From JABWCQ01 sp964530625 (GTDB lineage Bacteria > Electryoneota > RPQS01): DNA of 64,000 bases. Below, one piece after another: positions 1 to 8,572 of this stretch; position 1 is the first letter of the stretch, and each line of letters starts with the position of its first letter. The notes beneath the pieces were generated by a model, which worked only from the letters and a program-made list of their open reading frames with translations, made no database searches and was not told the origin of the DNA. The DNA lies in contig CAZHAK010000001.1 of NCBI GenBank assembly GCA_964530625.1, positions 248,001 to 312,000 of the forward strand. Reading direction: 5' to 3'. A program made the translations under genes and the position numbers.

Positions 1-256
1 CTGCGATGCCGGTTTGAGCCAGTTCCTGAACCAGATCAAGGGCTTCGACTCGTTGGTTGAAGTGTAAGAGTTCCCGTTCGCTGAACCTGCGCACGGCTTC
101 AGAAACTGGATAGGCCTTGTAAAACAGCAGGTGCTCATGGAAGGCGAACAGGGTTTTGACTGAATGGGTGCTGGCGGATAGGGCGCGCAGCAATTCGAGC
201 GTCTGGTCGGGATGCGGACGAATCGATAATTTCTTTAATAGGGCTTGGGCGGGCAT
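1..256 (-). CDS. partial gene, unrecognised protein (3' end lies beyond the left edge)
   Basis: An open frame on the minus strand starts at an ATG at 256 and stays open for 85 codons to the window edge. An AGGAG box sits about 8 bases before the ATG, so the start looks real. The visible N-terminal part is mostly helical and soluble, beginning MPAQALLKKLSIRPHPDQ, with a stretch FAFHEHLLFYKAYPV around residues 37-51. There is no signal peptide and no membrane segment. I do not recognise the family. It lies downstream of the histone-like gene but is separated from it by that gene's terminator, so it probably has its own promoter. Confidence 0.6.
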   Translation of the reverse strand, partial: MPAQALLKKLSIRPHPDQTLELLRALSASTHSVKTLFAFHEHLLFYKAYPVSEAVRRFSERELLHFNQRVEALDLVQELAQTGIA

Positions 257-279
257 TTGTGAGGCTCCTGCATAGGATG

Positions 280-293
280 CTGGTGTATACCAG
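280..293. promoter_or_regulatory. near-perfect 14-base palindrome upstream of the cut-off gene
   Basis: The bases CTGGTGTATACCAG form an inverted repeat of CTGG/CCAG around an almost symmetric TGTATA core. It lies 24 bases before the start codon at 256, next to an AT-rich tract that could hold a -10 box on the minus strand. This is where an operator would be expected, but no binding protein is known. Confidence 0.25.
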
Positions 294-311
294 AATATAG
301 CACCATAGAGA

Positions 312-346
312 CAAAAAACAAACGGCCTGGAAAGTCCAGACCGTTT
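312..346 (-). terminator. Rho-independent terminator of the histone-like gene
   Basis: Read on the minus strand, a 12-base-pair stem (AAACGGTCTGGA / TCCAGGCCGTTT, one G-T pair) with a three-base loop is followed by GTTTTTTG. It lies 28 bases after the stop codon of the gene at 375-740. Confidence 0.85.
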
Positions 347-374
347 GCGGTATCATAACCAGTTCGAAAACCGA

Positions 375-740
375 CTACATCGGCATTGGAGCCGCTTTAC
401 GACGACGACGGCGACGCTTGGTGGCCTTCTTCGCAGTAGCTTTTTTCTTGGTCGCTTTTTTCTTGGCGGCTTTCTTCTTGGTGGCTTTCTTCTTAGTCGC
501 TTTTTTCTTGGTGGCTTTCTTCTTGGTCGCCTTCTTAGCGGCTTTCTTCTTAGTCGCTTTTTTCTTGGTGGCTTTCTTCTTGGTGGCCTTCTTAGCGGCT
601 TTCTTCTTGGTGGCTTTCTTCTTTGTCGCCTTCTTCGTAGTCGCCTTCTTAGCGGCTTTGCGCTTTGTCGCCTTCTTCTTTGTCGCCTTCTTGGCCGTCG
701 CCTTCTTCTTGGTGGCTTTGCGCTTTCTCTTTGCTGCCAT
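375..740 (-). CDS. histone H1-like lysine/alanine-rich DNA-binding protein
   Basis: The protein is 121 residues, almost entirely Lys, Ala, Thr and Arg, built from KKAT and KKAA words, with an arginine cluster (KRRRRRRK) near the C-terminus. Such proteins resemble the tail of eukaryotic histone H1, chlamydial Hc1 and AlgP, and bind nucleic acid through charge. The ATG at 740 is chosen because AAGGAG lies 8 bases upstream; an in-frame extension to 857 has no such site. At DNA level a unit of 57 bases (19 residues) is repeated nearly exactly from about 495, so copy number could vary between strains. It is followed by its own terminator and preceded by a hairpin-rich leader. The role in chromosome packing is inferred from composition only. 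Confidence 0.85.
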   Translation of the reverse strand: MAAKRKRKATKKKATAKKATKKKATKRKAAKKATTKKATKKKATKKKAAKKATKKKATKKKATKKKAAKKATKKKATKKKATKKKATKKKAAKKKATKKKATAKKATKRRRRRRKAAPMPM

Positions 741-930
741 GCGGATTTCTCCTTCACTGAATGATCGGGCAGAGACTCGTTCGAGAACAGGATGTTTTGT
801 CCAGACAGGAAGCAAATGCGCTGCCCGAGATTCGCAGGCTTCCTTTTTACTGTGCAACCCTGAAGACTCGTGCGGCGAGTCTTCAGGATTGTACCGGCGG
901 CTTCTCGAAAGATGAGTCGCACAGTATTTA
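741..930 (-). promoter_or_regulatory. structured upstream region of the histone-like gene
   Basis: Two hairpins lie in front of the gene. One is a perfect 11-base inverted repeat CTGAAGACTCG / CGAGTCTTCAG at 860-870 and 876-886 with a five-base loop. The other pairs GGAAGC (808-813) with GCTTCC (838-843) and contains an inner CTGC/GCAG pair. Neither is followed by a T-run on either strand, so simple termination is unlikely. They could form an untranslated leader that controls translation or mRNA stability. I see no clear -35/-10 pair. Confidence 0.35.
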
Positions 931-1266
931 TGATCTCGTCCCCCGAAACGGGACGTTCATCTCGTTCTTAAGTAACCATGCATCCACGGGGTGGTAGGCT
1001 ACTTGGGTTATCGGCAATCACTCGGCAATCTATAGCAACAAGTGGGCCGATTTTCAGGAAAGATAAGCAGATGGCGGCCAAATTGGCTCATCCATGTGCC
1101 GCATGAGCCGGAAGAAGGCTCGACTAAACAGCTTGTAAGATTTTATAAAAAAAATACTTACAGCTAGATGATTTGGAGGGGGAACGTTGTTTCGAAACTC
1201 AGATGAAGAGTCGATATGAACATCTCAACCACAACAAATAATTTTACAAAGATCTTGCGAAAGCGG
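931..1266. other. intergenic region, no gene recognised
   Basis: No open frame with a ribosome site and no RNA gene is recognised here. Two inverted repeats are visible: GGCTCAT / ATGAGCC at 1085-1091 and 1103-1109, and AGCTTGTAAG / CTTACAGCT at 1130-1139 and 1157-1165, the latter with an A-run in its loop. They lie downstream of the minus-strand gene ending at 1267 and may mark its transcript end. Confidence 0.4.
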
Positions 1267-1641
1267 CTATGATTTCCGTTTTGCGGCTTTCTTCGCTTCT
1301 TTTTTCGCGCGCTTCTCAGCTTTGAGTTGCGCTTTCCACTCACGCTCTTTCTGTGTTCGCAGCAAATCACGCTCTTCGATGATATCAACGAAGTAGCCCA
1401 TTGATTCGCGTCGCTCAAGCGCTTGCTGGAGTAAATCGTATTCACGCAGAGTGAAGAAAGAGCGCAGCATCGGATGAAAGAACAGCATAACCTGCGAGCC
1501 GATGAAGTTGACGGGCCGCATCGTTTCCAAAAAGAGCACGGCCGGGAGGGCAAATCCGAGATTGACTACTCTATCGGCCAGCCGTCCGAACAACTCAACT
1601 TGTTCGTCTGTCAGGTAATCAGGTCTGACGCTATCTTTCAC
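1267..1641 (-). CDS. conserved-looking small cytosolic protein, unknown function
   Basis: The protein is 124 residues. The first 95 form a compact, mostly helical and hydrophobic part, and the last 30 are a Lys/Glu/Ala-rich charged helix ending KKEAKKAAKRKS, which may bind nucleic acid or membrane lipid heads. The start is GTG at 1641, with GAGGTG six bases before it. The start overlaps the stop of the gene at 1638-2072 as GTGA, so the two are probably translationally coupled. No signal peptide is seen. The middle hydrophobic part (FALPAVLFLETMRPVNF) could be a buried helix or a membrane-associated one. I do not recognise the family. Confidence 0.65.
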   Translation of the reverse strand: MKDSVRPDYLTDEQVELFGRLADRVVNLGFALPAVLFLETMRPVNFIGSQVMLFFHPMLRSFFTLREYDLLQQALERRESMGYFVDIIEERDLLRTQKEREWKAQLKAEKRAKKEAKKAAKRKS

Positions 1642-2072
1642 GAGTTCACCTCTTTTCGAGGCTCAATGCGCTCGCGAATAAACTTTTCAACGCGGTCACG
1701 ATCCGGGGGGTCTAGAAGCAGAATTCCCCTGTGGCCGTCCAGTCGGGAACGCTGGGCGAACGGGGACACGAACAAACCGTGGCGGTCACGCTCGACGCGC
1801 TTGAGATCTCGAAAGGATTTACGCCGTCTCCACATCCATCGCTGGATAAGAATTCCGTTGTCGTCGATGACGAATCTCGTGGGGAGCCAGTATGCCGTGA
1901 GAGTTCCCAGCAGAAACAATGTGGCAAAGACTGCCCAAGCGATATGGTTGAAGACTTCCATGACACCGATCGGAATAAAGATCAGCGTGATCGCGAAAAT
2001 CGCGCGTCGGAAACCTCCACGGCTGAGCGGATGCACGGTCCATTCAAAGATCACAGAATTATCCGAGGTCAT
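1638..2072 (-). CDS. two-helix membrane protein with PH-like cytoplasmic domain
   Basis: The protein has 144 residues. Two membrane segments lie at about residues 22-42 and 45-63, followed by a soluble part containing FVIDDNGILIQRWMWRRRK and a C-terminal IREKI-type helix. This layout (two helices, then a strand-rich domain with an x-V-x-x-x-G-I turn) is typical of bacterial PH-like membrane proteins, whose role is mostly unknown. It lies 72 bases downstream of polA on the same strand and overlaps the next gene by four bases, so the three may share a transcript. The assignment is by layout only. Confidence 0.65.
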   Translation of the reverse strand: MTSDNSVIFEWTVHPLSRGGFRRAIFAITLIFIPIGVMEVFNHIAWAVFATLFLLGTLTAYWLPTRFVIDDNGILIQRWMWRRRKSFRDLKRVERDRHGLFVSPFAQRSRLDGHRGILLLDPPDRDRVEKFIRERIEPRKEVNS

Positions 2073-2144
2073 CGCTTAACTGACCCCTAACGCGCCAAAT
2101 ATAAAGCATGAGAATTGAAAACGCAAGTCTTTGCAAGAAAAAAG

Positions 2145-4934
2145 TTACGAATGTGCGTTGAGCCAATTTGCTCCAAAACTGACATCTACTTCGATAGGAA
2201 CACGGAGTTTCATCGCGCTCGACATCTGTTCACGCACCATCATTTCGAGTTTGAGGAGTTCGGATTCGGGAGCTTCGAACACCAACTCGTCATGAACTTG
2301 TAAAAGCATCCGGGCGGCAAACTTTTCCTGTTTGAGTCGTTTCGAGATGCTGATCATGGCGACTTTGATCAAGTCAGCGGCGCTGCCTTGCACGGGAGTA
2401 TTGATGGCGATGCGCTCGGCGAACTCGCGCACCTGCCGGTTCTTGTTTTGAATATCGGTGATCTGGCGGCGGCGGCCCAAAAGGGTTTCGACATAACCAT
2501 TTTCGCGGCAGCTTTCGATGGTTGTCCGCATGAATTCCCTGACTCCCGGATAGAGCCTGAAATACTGTTCACGAAATTCCTTGGCCTCGGCTCTGGGGAT
2601 GCCCAATTGCTCGGATAATCCGAAGTCGGTCTGGCCATAAATGATGCCGAAGTTGACGGTTTTGGCGGCCCGGCGCATGTCGGAATTGACATCCTCGAGC
2701 GCGACGCCGTAGATTTTTGCGGCGGTTTCTTTATGAATATCTCCACCCTCTTTGAACGCAGCGAGCAGTGTCTCATCACTTGACAGATGAGCCATGATGC
2801 GCAGTTCAATTTGACCGTAATCTGCGGACAAAATTTTCCATCCCGGTTCGCCTGCAATAAAGGCTTCTCTTATTCTACGGCCGACCTCGGTACGAATGGG
2901 AATATTCTGCAGATTCGGATTGTTGGAAGAGAGTCTTCCGGTGGCCGCAATTGTTTGACTGAACGTGGTGTGCACGCGTCCGGTAAATGGATGAATGAGC
3001 TGCGGCAACGCGTCCACATAGGTTCCTTTGAGCTTGGAAAGCGTGCGATAATCGAGCAGCTTTGCGGGCAGGTCATGCAGCGGCGCGAGCGCGGTCAGCG
3101 TGTCCACATCAGTGGAGGGTCCGGTCTTGGTTTTTTTCTGAACGGGGAGCTTAAATTTCTCAAAAAGGATGGCTCCAAGCTGCTTCGGAGAGTTCAAATT
3201 GAAGGTCTCTCCGGCCGCTTGATAGCACTCTTTTTCCAATCTCGTGAGGTCGCGTTCAAGCTCTTTGGACATGTCCGAAAGCAGGTCCGTATCCAACCGG
3301 ATTCCGGCAAATTCCATATCCAGAAGCACGGCCGTGAGCGGCATTTCGAGATCATCCAGCAGTGATTTTTGGCTGTCGAGTTGAGGCTCGAGCACGTGAA
3401 CGAGCCTGAGCGCGTAATCCGCATCTTCACATGCATACTCGGCAATTTTTTCCAGATCAACGTCGAGCATCGATCCTTGATTCTTGCCGCTGCCGATCAG
3501 ATCCGAAGTCGGAATTTTGGAAAGATGCAGATAATCGCGGCTCAAATCATCAATGCCGAGAGTGCGAGTTCCGGGGTTAAGCAAGTAGGCCGCGATCATC
3601 GTATCGAACGAAAGAGAGGCAACCGCGAGACCATAAGAGAGGTAAACCAGGGCATCGTATTTAATATTCTGACCAGCTTTGGGGACGTTTGAGTCCTCCA
3701 ATAACTCTGCCGCGAGCTCCAAATATGCGGCAAGCGCGCCTTCAGCTTTTTCTCCGAATCGAACGAATTGCCGCTTACCCGTAGGTTTGCCAGCAAAGTG
3801 CTCAATCGAAATATAGTAGGCCTCTCCTTCAGCCACAGAGTAGCTCGCGCCGATTAACTCCGCCAACATCGGATCAGCGGCCGTGGTTTCGACGTCGAAA
3901 GAAAGCAAAGGCTTTTCTTTTCGCCACTTGGCAACCAGCGTCTTAAATTCAGCGGCAGTGCGAATAATTTTATAGTCGCGTTTGGTGGCGGATTTCGTGT
4001 CGGCTTCAGCCGGACCCGCAGACGTGCTGCCGCACAAACGATCCAGCAGGCGATAAAGCTCAAGCTCAGTCAAGAGCCGTTCAATTTCCGCATTGTAAAT
4101 CGGCTTGACATCCAGCGCATCGAGGTCCACTTCAATCGGCGCGTCGCAGTCAATCGTCACGAGTTCCAGCGACATACGCGCGGAATCGGCTTGCTCGATT
4201 AGCGAGTCGCGCATCTTGGACTTTTTCATCTCGGGCGCGGCTTTTAAGACCTCTTCGACCGTGCCGAATTCGCGCACGAGTTTGACGGCTGTCTTGGGCC
4301 CGATTCCCGCAATGCCCGGAATGTTATCGGAAGCATCGCCCATCAATGCCAGCACGTCAATCACGCGCTCGGGTGGGACGCCGAAATTTTCTTCGACATC
4401 AGCCGGAGACCAGATGAGTGTGCCGTCTGATTTAGGATTATAGAGCTTAATTTTGTCGGTCACCAGCTGCTGATAGTCTTTGTCGCCCGTGACCATGTAG
4501 ACCGTGTAGCCCTGTTCTTCGCCTCGCTTGGAAAGTGTGCCGATAACATCATCCGCTTCCCAACCGGGCAGCGACAGAATCTTGAGTCCCGTTGCCTCCA
4601 GGACCTGATCCAGCCGGCCAAGCTGATCGACCAACTCTTCGGGCATCTTTTGGCGGGTGGCCTTATACTCTTTATATTGTTTGTGGCGGAAGGTGGGTTC
4701 GGCGGTATCGAAGACAATTGCTAAATGGGTCGGCTGCTCTTTTTCAAGCAGGGAAATCAGCGTGTTCAGGAATCCGTAGATTGCGGAGGTGATTTCACCT
4801 CTGGAGTTGACCAGCGGATTCCGCAGAAACGCGAAATGCGACCGGAACATCAGAGCCGATCCGTCAATCAGAAACAATGTGTTGGGATCAGAAGGCATTG
4901 GAATTGGGTTGTGGACTTGACTTTTTGCTGACAA
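2145..4934 (-). CDS. polA: DNA polymerase I with 5' nuclease and proofreading domains
   Basis: This repair and Okazaki-fragment polymerase has 929 codons, the normal length. The 5' nuclease comes first, with DKDYQQLV and GDASDNIPGIAGIGPKTA. The 3'-5' exonuclease keeps its acidic residues: DVETT near residue 348, GQNIKYD, and YACEDADYALRL. In many relatives this domain is degenerate, so proofreading is probably active here. Polymerase motif A is DYGQIELR (about 706), motif B KTVNFGIIYG (about 758) and motif C VHDELVFE (about 880). The Phe in motif B is the residue that discriminates against dideoxynucleotides. The start is uncertain: TTG at 4934 has GAGGGG only two bases away, while ATG at 4898 (MPSDPNTLFLIDG) matches the family better but lacks a clear ribosome site. 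Confidence 0.97.
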   Translation of the reverse strand: MSAKSQVHNPIPMPSDPNTLFLIDGSALMFRSHFAFLRNPLVNSRGEITSAIYGFLNTLISLLEKEQPTHLAIVFDTAEPTFRHKQYKEYKATRQKMPEELVDQLGRLDQVLEATGLKILSLPGWEADDVIGTLSKRGEEQGYTVYMVTGDKDYQQLVTDKIKLYNPKSDGTLIWSPADVEENFGVPPERVIDVLALMGDASDNIPGIAGIGPKTAVKLVREFGTVEEVLKAAPEMKKSKMRDSLIEQADSARMSLELVTIDCDAPIEVDLDALDVKPIYNAEIERLLTELELYRLLDRLCGSTSAGPAEADTKSATKRDYKIIRTAAEFKTLVAKWRKEKPLLSFDVETTAADPMLAELIGASYSVAEGEAYYISIEHFAGKPTGKRQFVRFGEKAEGALAAYLELAAELLEDSNVPKAGQNIKYDALVYLSYGLAVASLSFDTMIAAYLLNPGTRTLGIDDLSRDYLHLSKIPTSDLIGSGKNQGSMLDVDLEKIAEYACEDADYALRLVHVLEPQLDSQKSLLDDLEMPLTAVLLDMEFAGIRLDTDLLSDMSKELERDLTRLEKECYQAAGETFNLNSPKQLGAILFEKFKLPVQKKTKTGPSTDVDTLTALAPLHDLPAKLLDYRTLSKLKGTYVDALPQLIHPFTGRVHTTFSQTIAATGRLSSNNPNLQNIPIRTEVGRRIREAFIAGEPGWKILSADYGQIELRIMAHLSSDETLLAAFKEGGDIHKETAAKIYGVALEDVNSDMRRAAKTVNFGIIYGQTDFGLSEQLGIPRAEAKEFREQYFRLYPGVREFMRTTIESCRENGYVETLLGRRRQITDIQNKNRQVREFAERIAINTPVQGSAADLIKVAMISISKRLKQEKFAARMLLQVHDELVFEAPESELLKLEMMVREQMSSAMKLRVPIEVDVSFGANWLNAHS

Positions 4935-4993
4935 AGCCCCTCATTATGGATTCGGAAGTCTTCAGAACAACTTATACTACAAAAGGATACATC

Positions 4994-5326
4994 ATGGCAG
5001 ACCCGCAGGCAAATCGCCCGCAGCAGATCAATGTCAGTTTGGACGAAAAGGTCGCGGAGGGGATTTATTCCAACCTCGCGCTGATTTCTCATAGCCCTGC
5101 CGAGTTCTTTATTGATTTTGCGCGCATGGTTCCGGGAGCGCAGAAAGCCTCGGTACACGCGCGGATCATTATGACGCCGTCGCACTGCAAATTTCTGATG
5201 AATGCGCTGAAGGAAAACATCGAGCGCTATGAAAAGCAGTTTGGCGAAATCAAGCTGCACGGCGGCCCGGCTCAACCGGGCGGACAATTCGGTTTTCGCG
5301 CCGGTGGAGAGCCGGAAGCGAAGTAG
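4994..5326 (+). CDS. DUF3467 family protein
   Basis: The protein is 110 residues and starts at ATG 4994, preceded by AAAGGA. The central part, with VAEGIYSNLALISHSPAEF, then RIIMTPSHCKFLMNALKENI and an IERYE helix, is the hallmark of DUF3467. This is a small cytosolic family widespread in bacteria whose function is not established. The C-terminal 25 residues are Gly/Pro-rich and probably flexible. It is divergent from polA with only 59 bases between the two starts, so they share one promoter region. The next gene starts 35 bases downstream and may be co-transcribed. Confidence 0.85.
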   Translation: MADPQANRPQQINVSLDEKVAEGIYSNLALISHSPAEFFIDFARMVPGAQKASVHARIIMTPSHCKFLMNALKENIERYEKQFGEIKLHGGPAQPGGQFGFRAGGEPEAK

Positions 5327-5361
5327 CCATTCAATTTGCCAGAACCACTCATGGAGGGACC

Positions 5362-6789
5362 ATGACCCCGCCCCGCATCTATGCACTGCTGCTTGTCTTG
5401 ACCGCGCTCTTGTGGTCCTGCAAGAATCCGAAAGACCCTGATCCGGTTCCTCCCGTCGCTCCCGATTTACTGACGGCGACGTCGATCACATTTAATTCGG
5501 TCATGCTGAGTTGGAACGATCGTTCGAGTAATGAAGAGGGTTTCGAAATTGAGATGCAAGTGAACACGGCCTGGGAAGTCGCGGGCAGTGTCAACGCCAA
5601 TGTGTCGGAGTTCCAAGTTTTCAATTTGGAGCCGAGCAGGTCGTATAGATTTCGGGTGTTTGCCTTCAATAATGCCGGGCGAAGCCTCCCCTCTAACGAA
5701 TACACCGTAACAACTCAGTCGCACAATCCGCCACCCGCACCGACTAATGTCTTGGCATTTCCGCTGGCTCCGACGGTGGTGCGAGTCGAGTGGTCAGACA
5801 CGGCTCCGATGGCTGTAAATTTTGTGATTGATCGGCGATCCGCGTCCTCGGGCTGGACTCGCGTGGGTCAAACCGGAGACAATATTGAGGCTTTCAACGA
5901 TTCAACCTGTTCACCTGCTTCGTCCTACTATTATAGAGTAGGCGCTCAATCGAACAATTTGTTGACCTGGTCTGTGGATTCGGCCAGCGTCACGACGCCA
6001 GCCATCGGAACTCCACAAGCTCCCACAAACTTGACCACCACCATAATATTGGGAACGGGAGTCCGGCTCAACTGGATAGATAACTCTTTGGACGAAATCG
6101 AGTTTCACATCCGCCGAAACGTGGAAGGGCAGTTCTTCGTAATCATTGATACGGTTGCCGCGAACACCGCAGAATATTTGGATGAACTCGGGGCGAATGT
6201 CGCGCGCTATAATTATCAGGTTCGGGCCGCGAATGCCGTCGGGGTTTCCGGCTGGTCAAACATCGCGGCAGCGGATTATGAGTATTGCAGCGACGGCGCG
6301 GTGCCGATTTGTCTGGAAAATTATTGGGATTACGAGGTCAATCCGACTTCCGGCCCAAACTATAATGTCCGCCGCCAGATCCGCGAAGTTGCCTATCCGA
6401 ACGGCGTGGATTACTACTTGATGGTGGAGTTCAGCGGCGACAGCACGGACACGCTGTTTTACTGGCGAAATTTCGAGATTGGATTGTATCAGGACAACTA
6501 TCCGCTTGACGCAAGCCCGGCTGAATTGCTCTTGCGCCATCCGCCGTCAGGAAGTTTCTGGAATTTTCAGGGCGACAGTGTTATCATCACCAGCTCGAAC
6601 GTGACGCTGTCCGTCCACGGGACGCAATACACAGGTGTGACTATCTACCAGCGCTTCAGCCGTACCAGCAGCAAGAGCGTAAAGTATTATCTCAAGCCGG
6701 TGACGCTCGGGATTATCAAGATTGAAGAAATTGACGGGCCGGGTCAAGGCAAGACACACGAATTGATCGACTCGTATATTCGCAACTGA
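5362..6789 (+). CDS. lipoprotein with three fibronectin type III domains
   Basis: The 475-residue product starts with a lipoprotein signal (ALLWSC, acylated Cys about residue 20) after a GGAGGG ribosome site. Three fibronectin-III repeats follow at about 34-120, 125-215 and 217-308, each with the L.W.D strand and the Y.YRV strand. The last 165 residues are strand-rich and start with a PICLENYWDYE segment; I do not recognise that part. It is likely anchored to the outer membrane or periplasmic face and may be a binding or scaffold protein. It ends in a strong terminator and faces the kinase gene on the other strand. Confidence 0.8.
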   Translation: MTPPRIYALLLVLTALLWSCKNPKDPDPVPPVAPDLLTATSITFNSVMLSWNDRSSNEEGFEIEMQVNTAWEVAGSVNANVSEFQVFNLEPSRSYRFRVFAFNNAGRSLPSNEYTVTTQSHNPPPAPTNVLAFPLAPTVVRVEWSDTAPMAVNFVIDRRSASSGWTRVGQTGDNIEAFNDSTCSPASSYYYRVGAQSNNLLTWSVDSASVTTPAIGTPQAPTNLTTTIILGTGVRLNWIDNSLDEIEFHIRRNVEGQFFVIIDTVAANTAEYLDELGANVARYNYQVRAANAVGVSGWSNIAAADYEYCSDGAVPICLENYWDYEVNPTSGPNYNVRRQIREVAYPNGVDYYLMVEFSGDSTDTLFYWRNFEIGLYQDNYPLDASPAELLLRHPPSGSFWNFQGDSVIITSSNVTLSVHGTQYTGVTIYQRFSRTSSKSVKYYLKPVTLGIIKIEEIDGPGQGKTHELIDSYIRN

Positions 6790-6822
6790 TCAGCTCTGAA
6801 GTTCAAAGAACTTTTCTTATCG

Positions 6823-6855
6823 AGCCTTCGTCCAATAGCGGCGAAGGCTTTTTTT
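6823..6855 (+). terminator. Rho-independent terminator after the fibronectin lipoprotein
   Basis: AGCCTTCG (6823-6830) pairs with CGAAGGCT (6842-6849), followed by seven T. The T-run touches the stop codon of the convergent gene at 6854. Confidence 0.9.
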
Positions 6856-7756
6856 AACCCCGTCGGGCCAGAATCGCCAAGCCACCCTCGACTGCGCCGC
6901 CATCCGGTTCGGATATTTTCAGAGGTAGATTGCGGATATCAATTTCGTCTTGGAATAACGGCTCAAGCACATTGCGTCGCTCCCAGAGTCCGCCGGTGAT
7001 CACTAAAGGTAGAGTTTTGTCGTGCTGCGGCATGTCTTCCAACAGCCGCTCGACCTGCTCAATCAGTTCCAGCACGGCGCGCTCCAAGATTGCTAAGACG
7101 TCGTGCTGCTGCTCGGCAAAGTCAAAGACCAGAGGAACAAGTTCCGCCCATTTGGTCGGGCCGAAGTCTTCACGATAGACTTTTGTGATGATATCGTGCG
7201 TGGCATCAATCTCGAGTTTTTCCAACACCGCCGCATGAAACGGCGACAGCTCCTGACGCTCACCTTCCCACAAGCAATGCCGGAGTACTTCTCTGCCGAT
7301 CCACGCGCCGCTGCCTTCATCGCCCAGCATCGGCCCCCAGCCACCGGCGCGGAAGAACTCATGGCCGTGCGGATTCTGATAGAAGGCGATTGAGCCTGTG
7401 CCGACGATCAGTAGAATACCGTGATCGCTTTTGCAGAAGGCTCCAGCGTACAATAGATGAGCATCGGTAACAACCTGAACATTTGTTTGCGGCCAGAATT
7501 CACGCGCGACGGCTTCTGCGATTCCCTTTTCGCGCTCGCGGCCCACTCCGGCTAAACCGCAGACGATATCGGTCGCAGATTTTGCGGCAGGACACTCGCT
7601 CAGCAGCTTTTGCAGAGCTTCACGCAGACCGTTCGCGCCCAATCGCGCGACATTAGAGGGTCCGGCGATTCCCTGTCCAAGAATCCCGCCCTCCGGCGTA
7701 ACCAGCCAGCCGCGCGTGTTTGTTCCGCCGCCGTCAACAATAAAGTAGCTTCCCAT
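6854..7756 (-). CDS. BadF/BadG/BcrA ATPase-family sugar kinase, probably N-acetylglucosamine kinase
   Basis: The protein is 300 residues with the ASKHA fold. Visible motifs are the phosphate-1 loop DGGGTNTR (residues 8-15), VTDAHLLYAG (about 96), the phosphate-2 segment IVGTGSIAFY, GGWGPMLGDEGSG, and the adenosine segment VITGG near 253. The combination GGWG..LGDEGSG is typical of the NAGK side of the family, which phosphorylates N-acetylglucosamine or related amino sugars with ATP. The substrate is inferred, and glucosamine or an anhydro-sugar is possible. It stands alone between two terminators, so it is probably monocistronic. Confidence 0.82.
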   Translation of the reverse strand: MGSYFIVDGGGTNTRGWLVTPEGGILGQGIAGPSNVARLGANGLREALQKLLSECPAAKSATDIVCGLAGVGREREKGIAEAVAREFWPQTNVQVVTDAHLLYAGAFCKSDHGILLIVGTGSIAFYQNPHGHEFFRAGGWGPMLGDEGSGAWIGREVLRHCLWEGERQELSPFHAAVLEKLEIDATHDIITKVYREDFGPTKWAELVPLVFDFAEQQHDVLAILERAVLELIEQVERLLEDMPQHDKTLPLVITGGLWERRNVLEPLFQDEIDIRNLPLKISEPDGGAVEGGLAILARRG

Positions 7757-7795
7757 ATCTGATAAGTTAAGGCTTTCCTCTATATATGCAACTCA

Positions 7796-7824
7796 AAAGG
7801 CCGAAGCAATTCGCTTCGGCCTTT
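7796..7824 (-). terminator. terminator of the GyrI-like gene
   Basis: AAAGGCCGAAGC (7796-7807) pairs perfectly with GCTTCGGCCTTT (7813-7824) across five bases. It lies 45 bases after the stop at 7869, and the stem ends in a short T-run on both strands. Confidence 0.75.
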
Positions 7825-7868
7825 GATTTGGCAGGATTTTACGCCTGCGCACTCAGTTCAAACGGTGA

Positions 7869-8519
7869 TTACTCCGACTTTTCTTCCGCCGCCGCTTCTT
7901 TCTTCTTGCATGGCCAAACGATTTCAGTCACGAGTTCATCGGGGTTTTGCGTTTCATGGAAGCTCTTGTGGAACACTTCCATCGGATTGCCTGCCCAATC
8001 AAGATTATTCTCTTCAGCATACTTCATCATCGCGCCCCATGCATTCATCGCCGTGTTGTAATGGCCCGTGTAGGTGCAGGTGACGGCCATGACTTCGGGG
8101 AAGTGTTCGATGACAACTCCCGGCGCAGGATCGGCGTCAGCCTTGAGCGGTGCGCACCACTTGGAGGTCAAGTCTTGCGGTTTTGTGGTTTCAGGATCTT
8201 CATACCAGACGGCGAACATCGGTCCGGCGGTTTCCAGTTTCTTCTCTGTCAGGAATCCGACAACCTTCATGCCACCATTCATGCCCATCGCTTGATAGGC
8301 TTCGTCATAATCTTTTTCGCCCCATCCGCCTTCGGGCGCGTAATCGGCGGCTTTGACAAAGGCGGTCGCGCAAAGCATGGCGGCTTTCGTTTCGACAGCG
8401 GGGGCTTTGGTAATTTTTGCGGTTCCGGTCATCTCCTGCATGGCAGCATCGTCTTGGGCGAAGCTAACTGAACAGATACAGAGCGACAGCGCGATTGCGG
8501 CAAGGCTTAGAGTCTTCAT
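7869..8519 (-). CDS. exported protein with GyrI-like (effector-binding) domain
   Basis: The 216-residue product has a cleavable signal peptide (MKTLSLAAIALSLCICSVSFAQ). The rest resembles the GyrI/AraC effector-binding fold: a repeated strand-helix-strand unit, a central VMAVTCTYTGHY segment and the final ELVTEIVWP strand. Usually this fold binds small hydrophobic molecules in cytosolic regulators. Here it stands alone and is exported, so it may be a periplasmic small-molecule binder. The start is supported by GAGGGAGA just before the ATG. It follows mutY by 53 bases and has its own terminator. Confidence 0.75.
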   Translation of the reverse strand: MKTLSLAAIALSLCICSVSFAQDDAAMQEMTGTAKITKAPAVETKAAMLCATAFVKAADYAPEGGWGEKDYDEAYQAMGMNGGMKVVGFLTEKKLETAGPMFAVWYEDPETTKPQDLTSKWCAPLKADADPAPGVVIEHFPEVMAVTCTYTGHYNTAMNAWGAMMKYAEENNLDWAGNPMEVFHKSFHETQNPDELVTEIVWPCKKKEAAAEEKSE

Positions 8520-8572
8520 GGTCTCCCTCTGAGGAATTTTTCTCGTCTATTTTAACAGTGTAAGTCGGTGCG

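Noticed and set aside
400..720. A CRISPR-like array suggested by the regular repeats
   Set aside because: The repeats are coding, unequal, and lack unique spacers; no cas gene is near.
345..915. Two long plus-strand frames opposite the histone-like gene, rich in Phe/Leu
   Set aside because: They are the mirror of the Lys/Ala repeat on the other strand, have no ribosome site, and read like repeated low-complexity hydrophobic sequence.
741..1266. A tRNA or small RNA gene in the gap behind the histone-like gene
   Set aside because: Several hairpins exist, but no cloverleaf with a TTCGA-like loop and no promoter consistent with a defined RNA.
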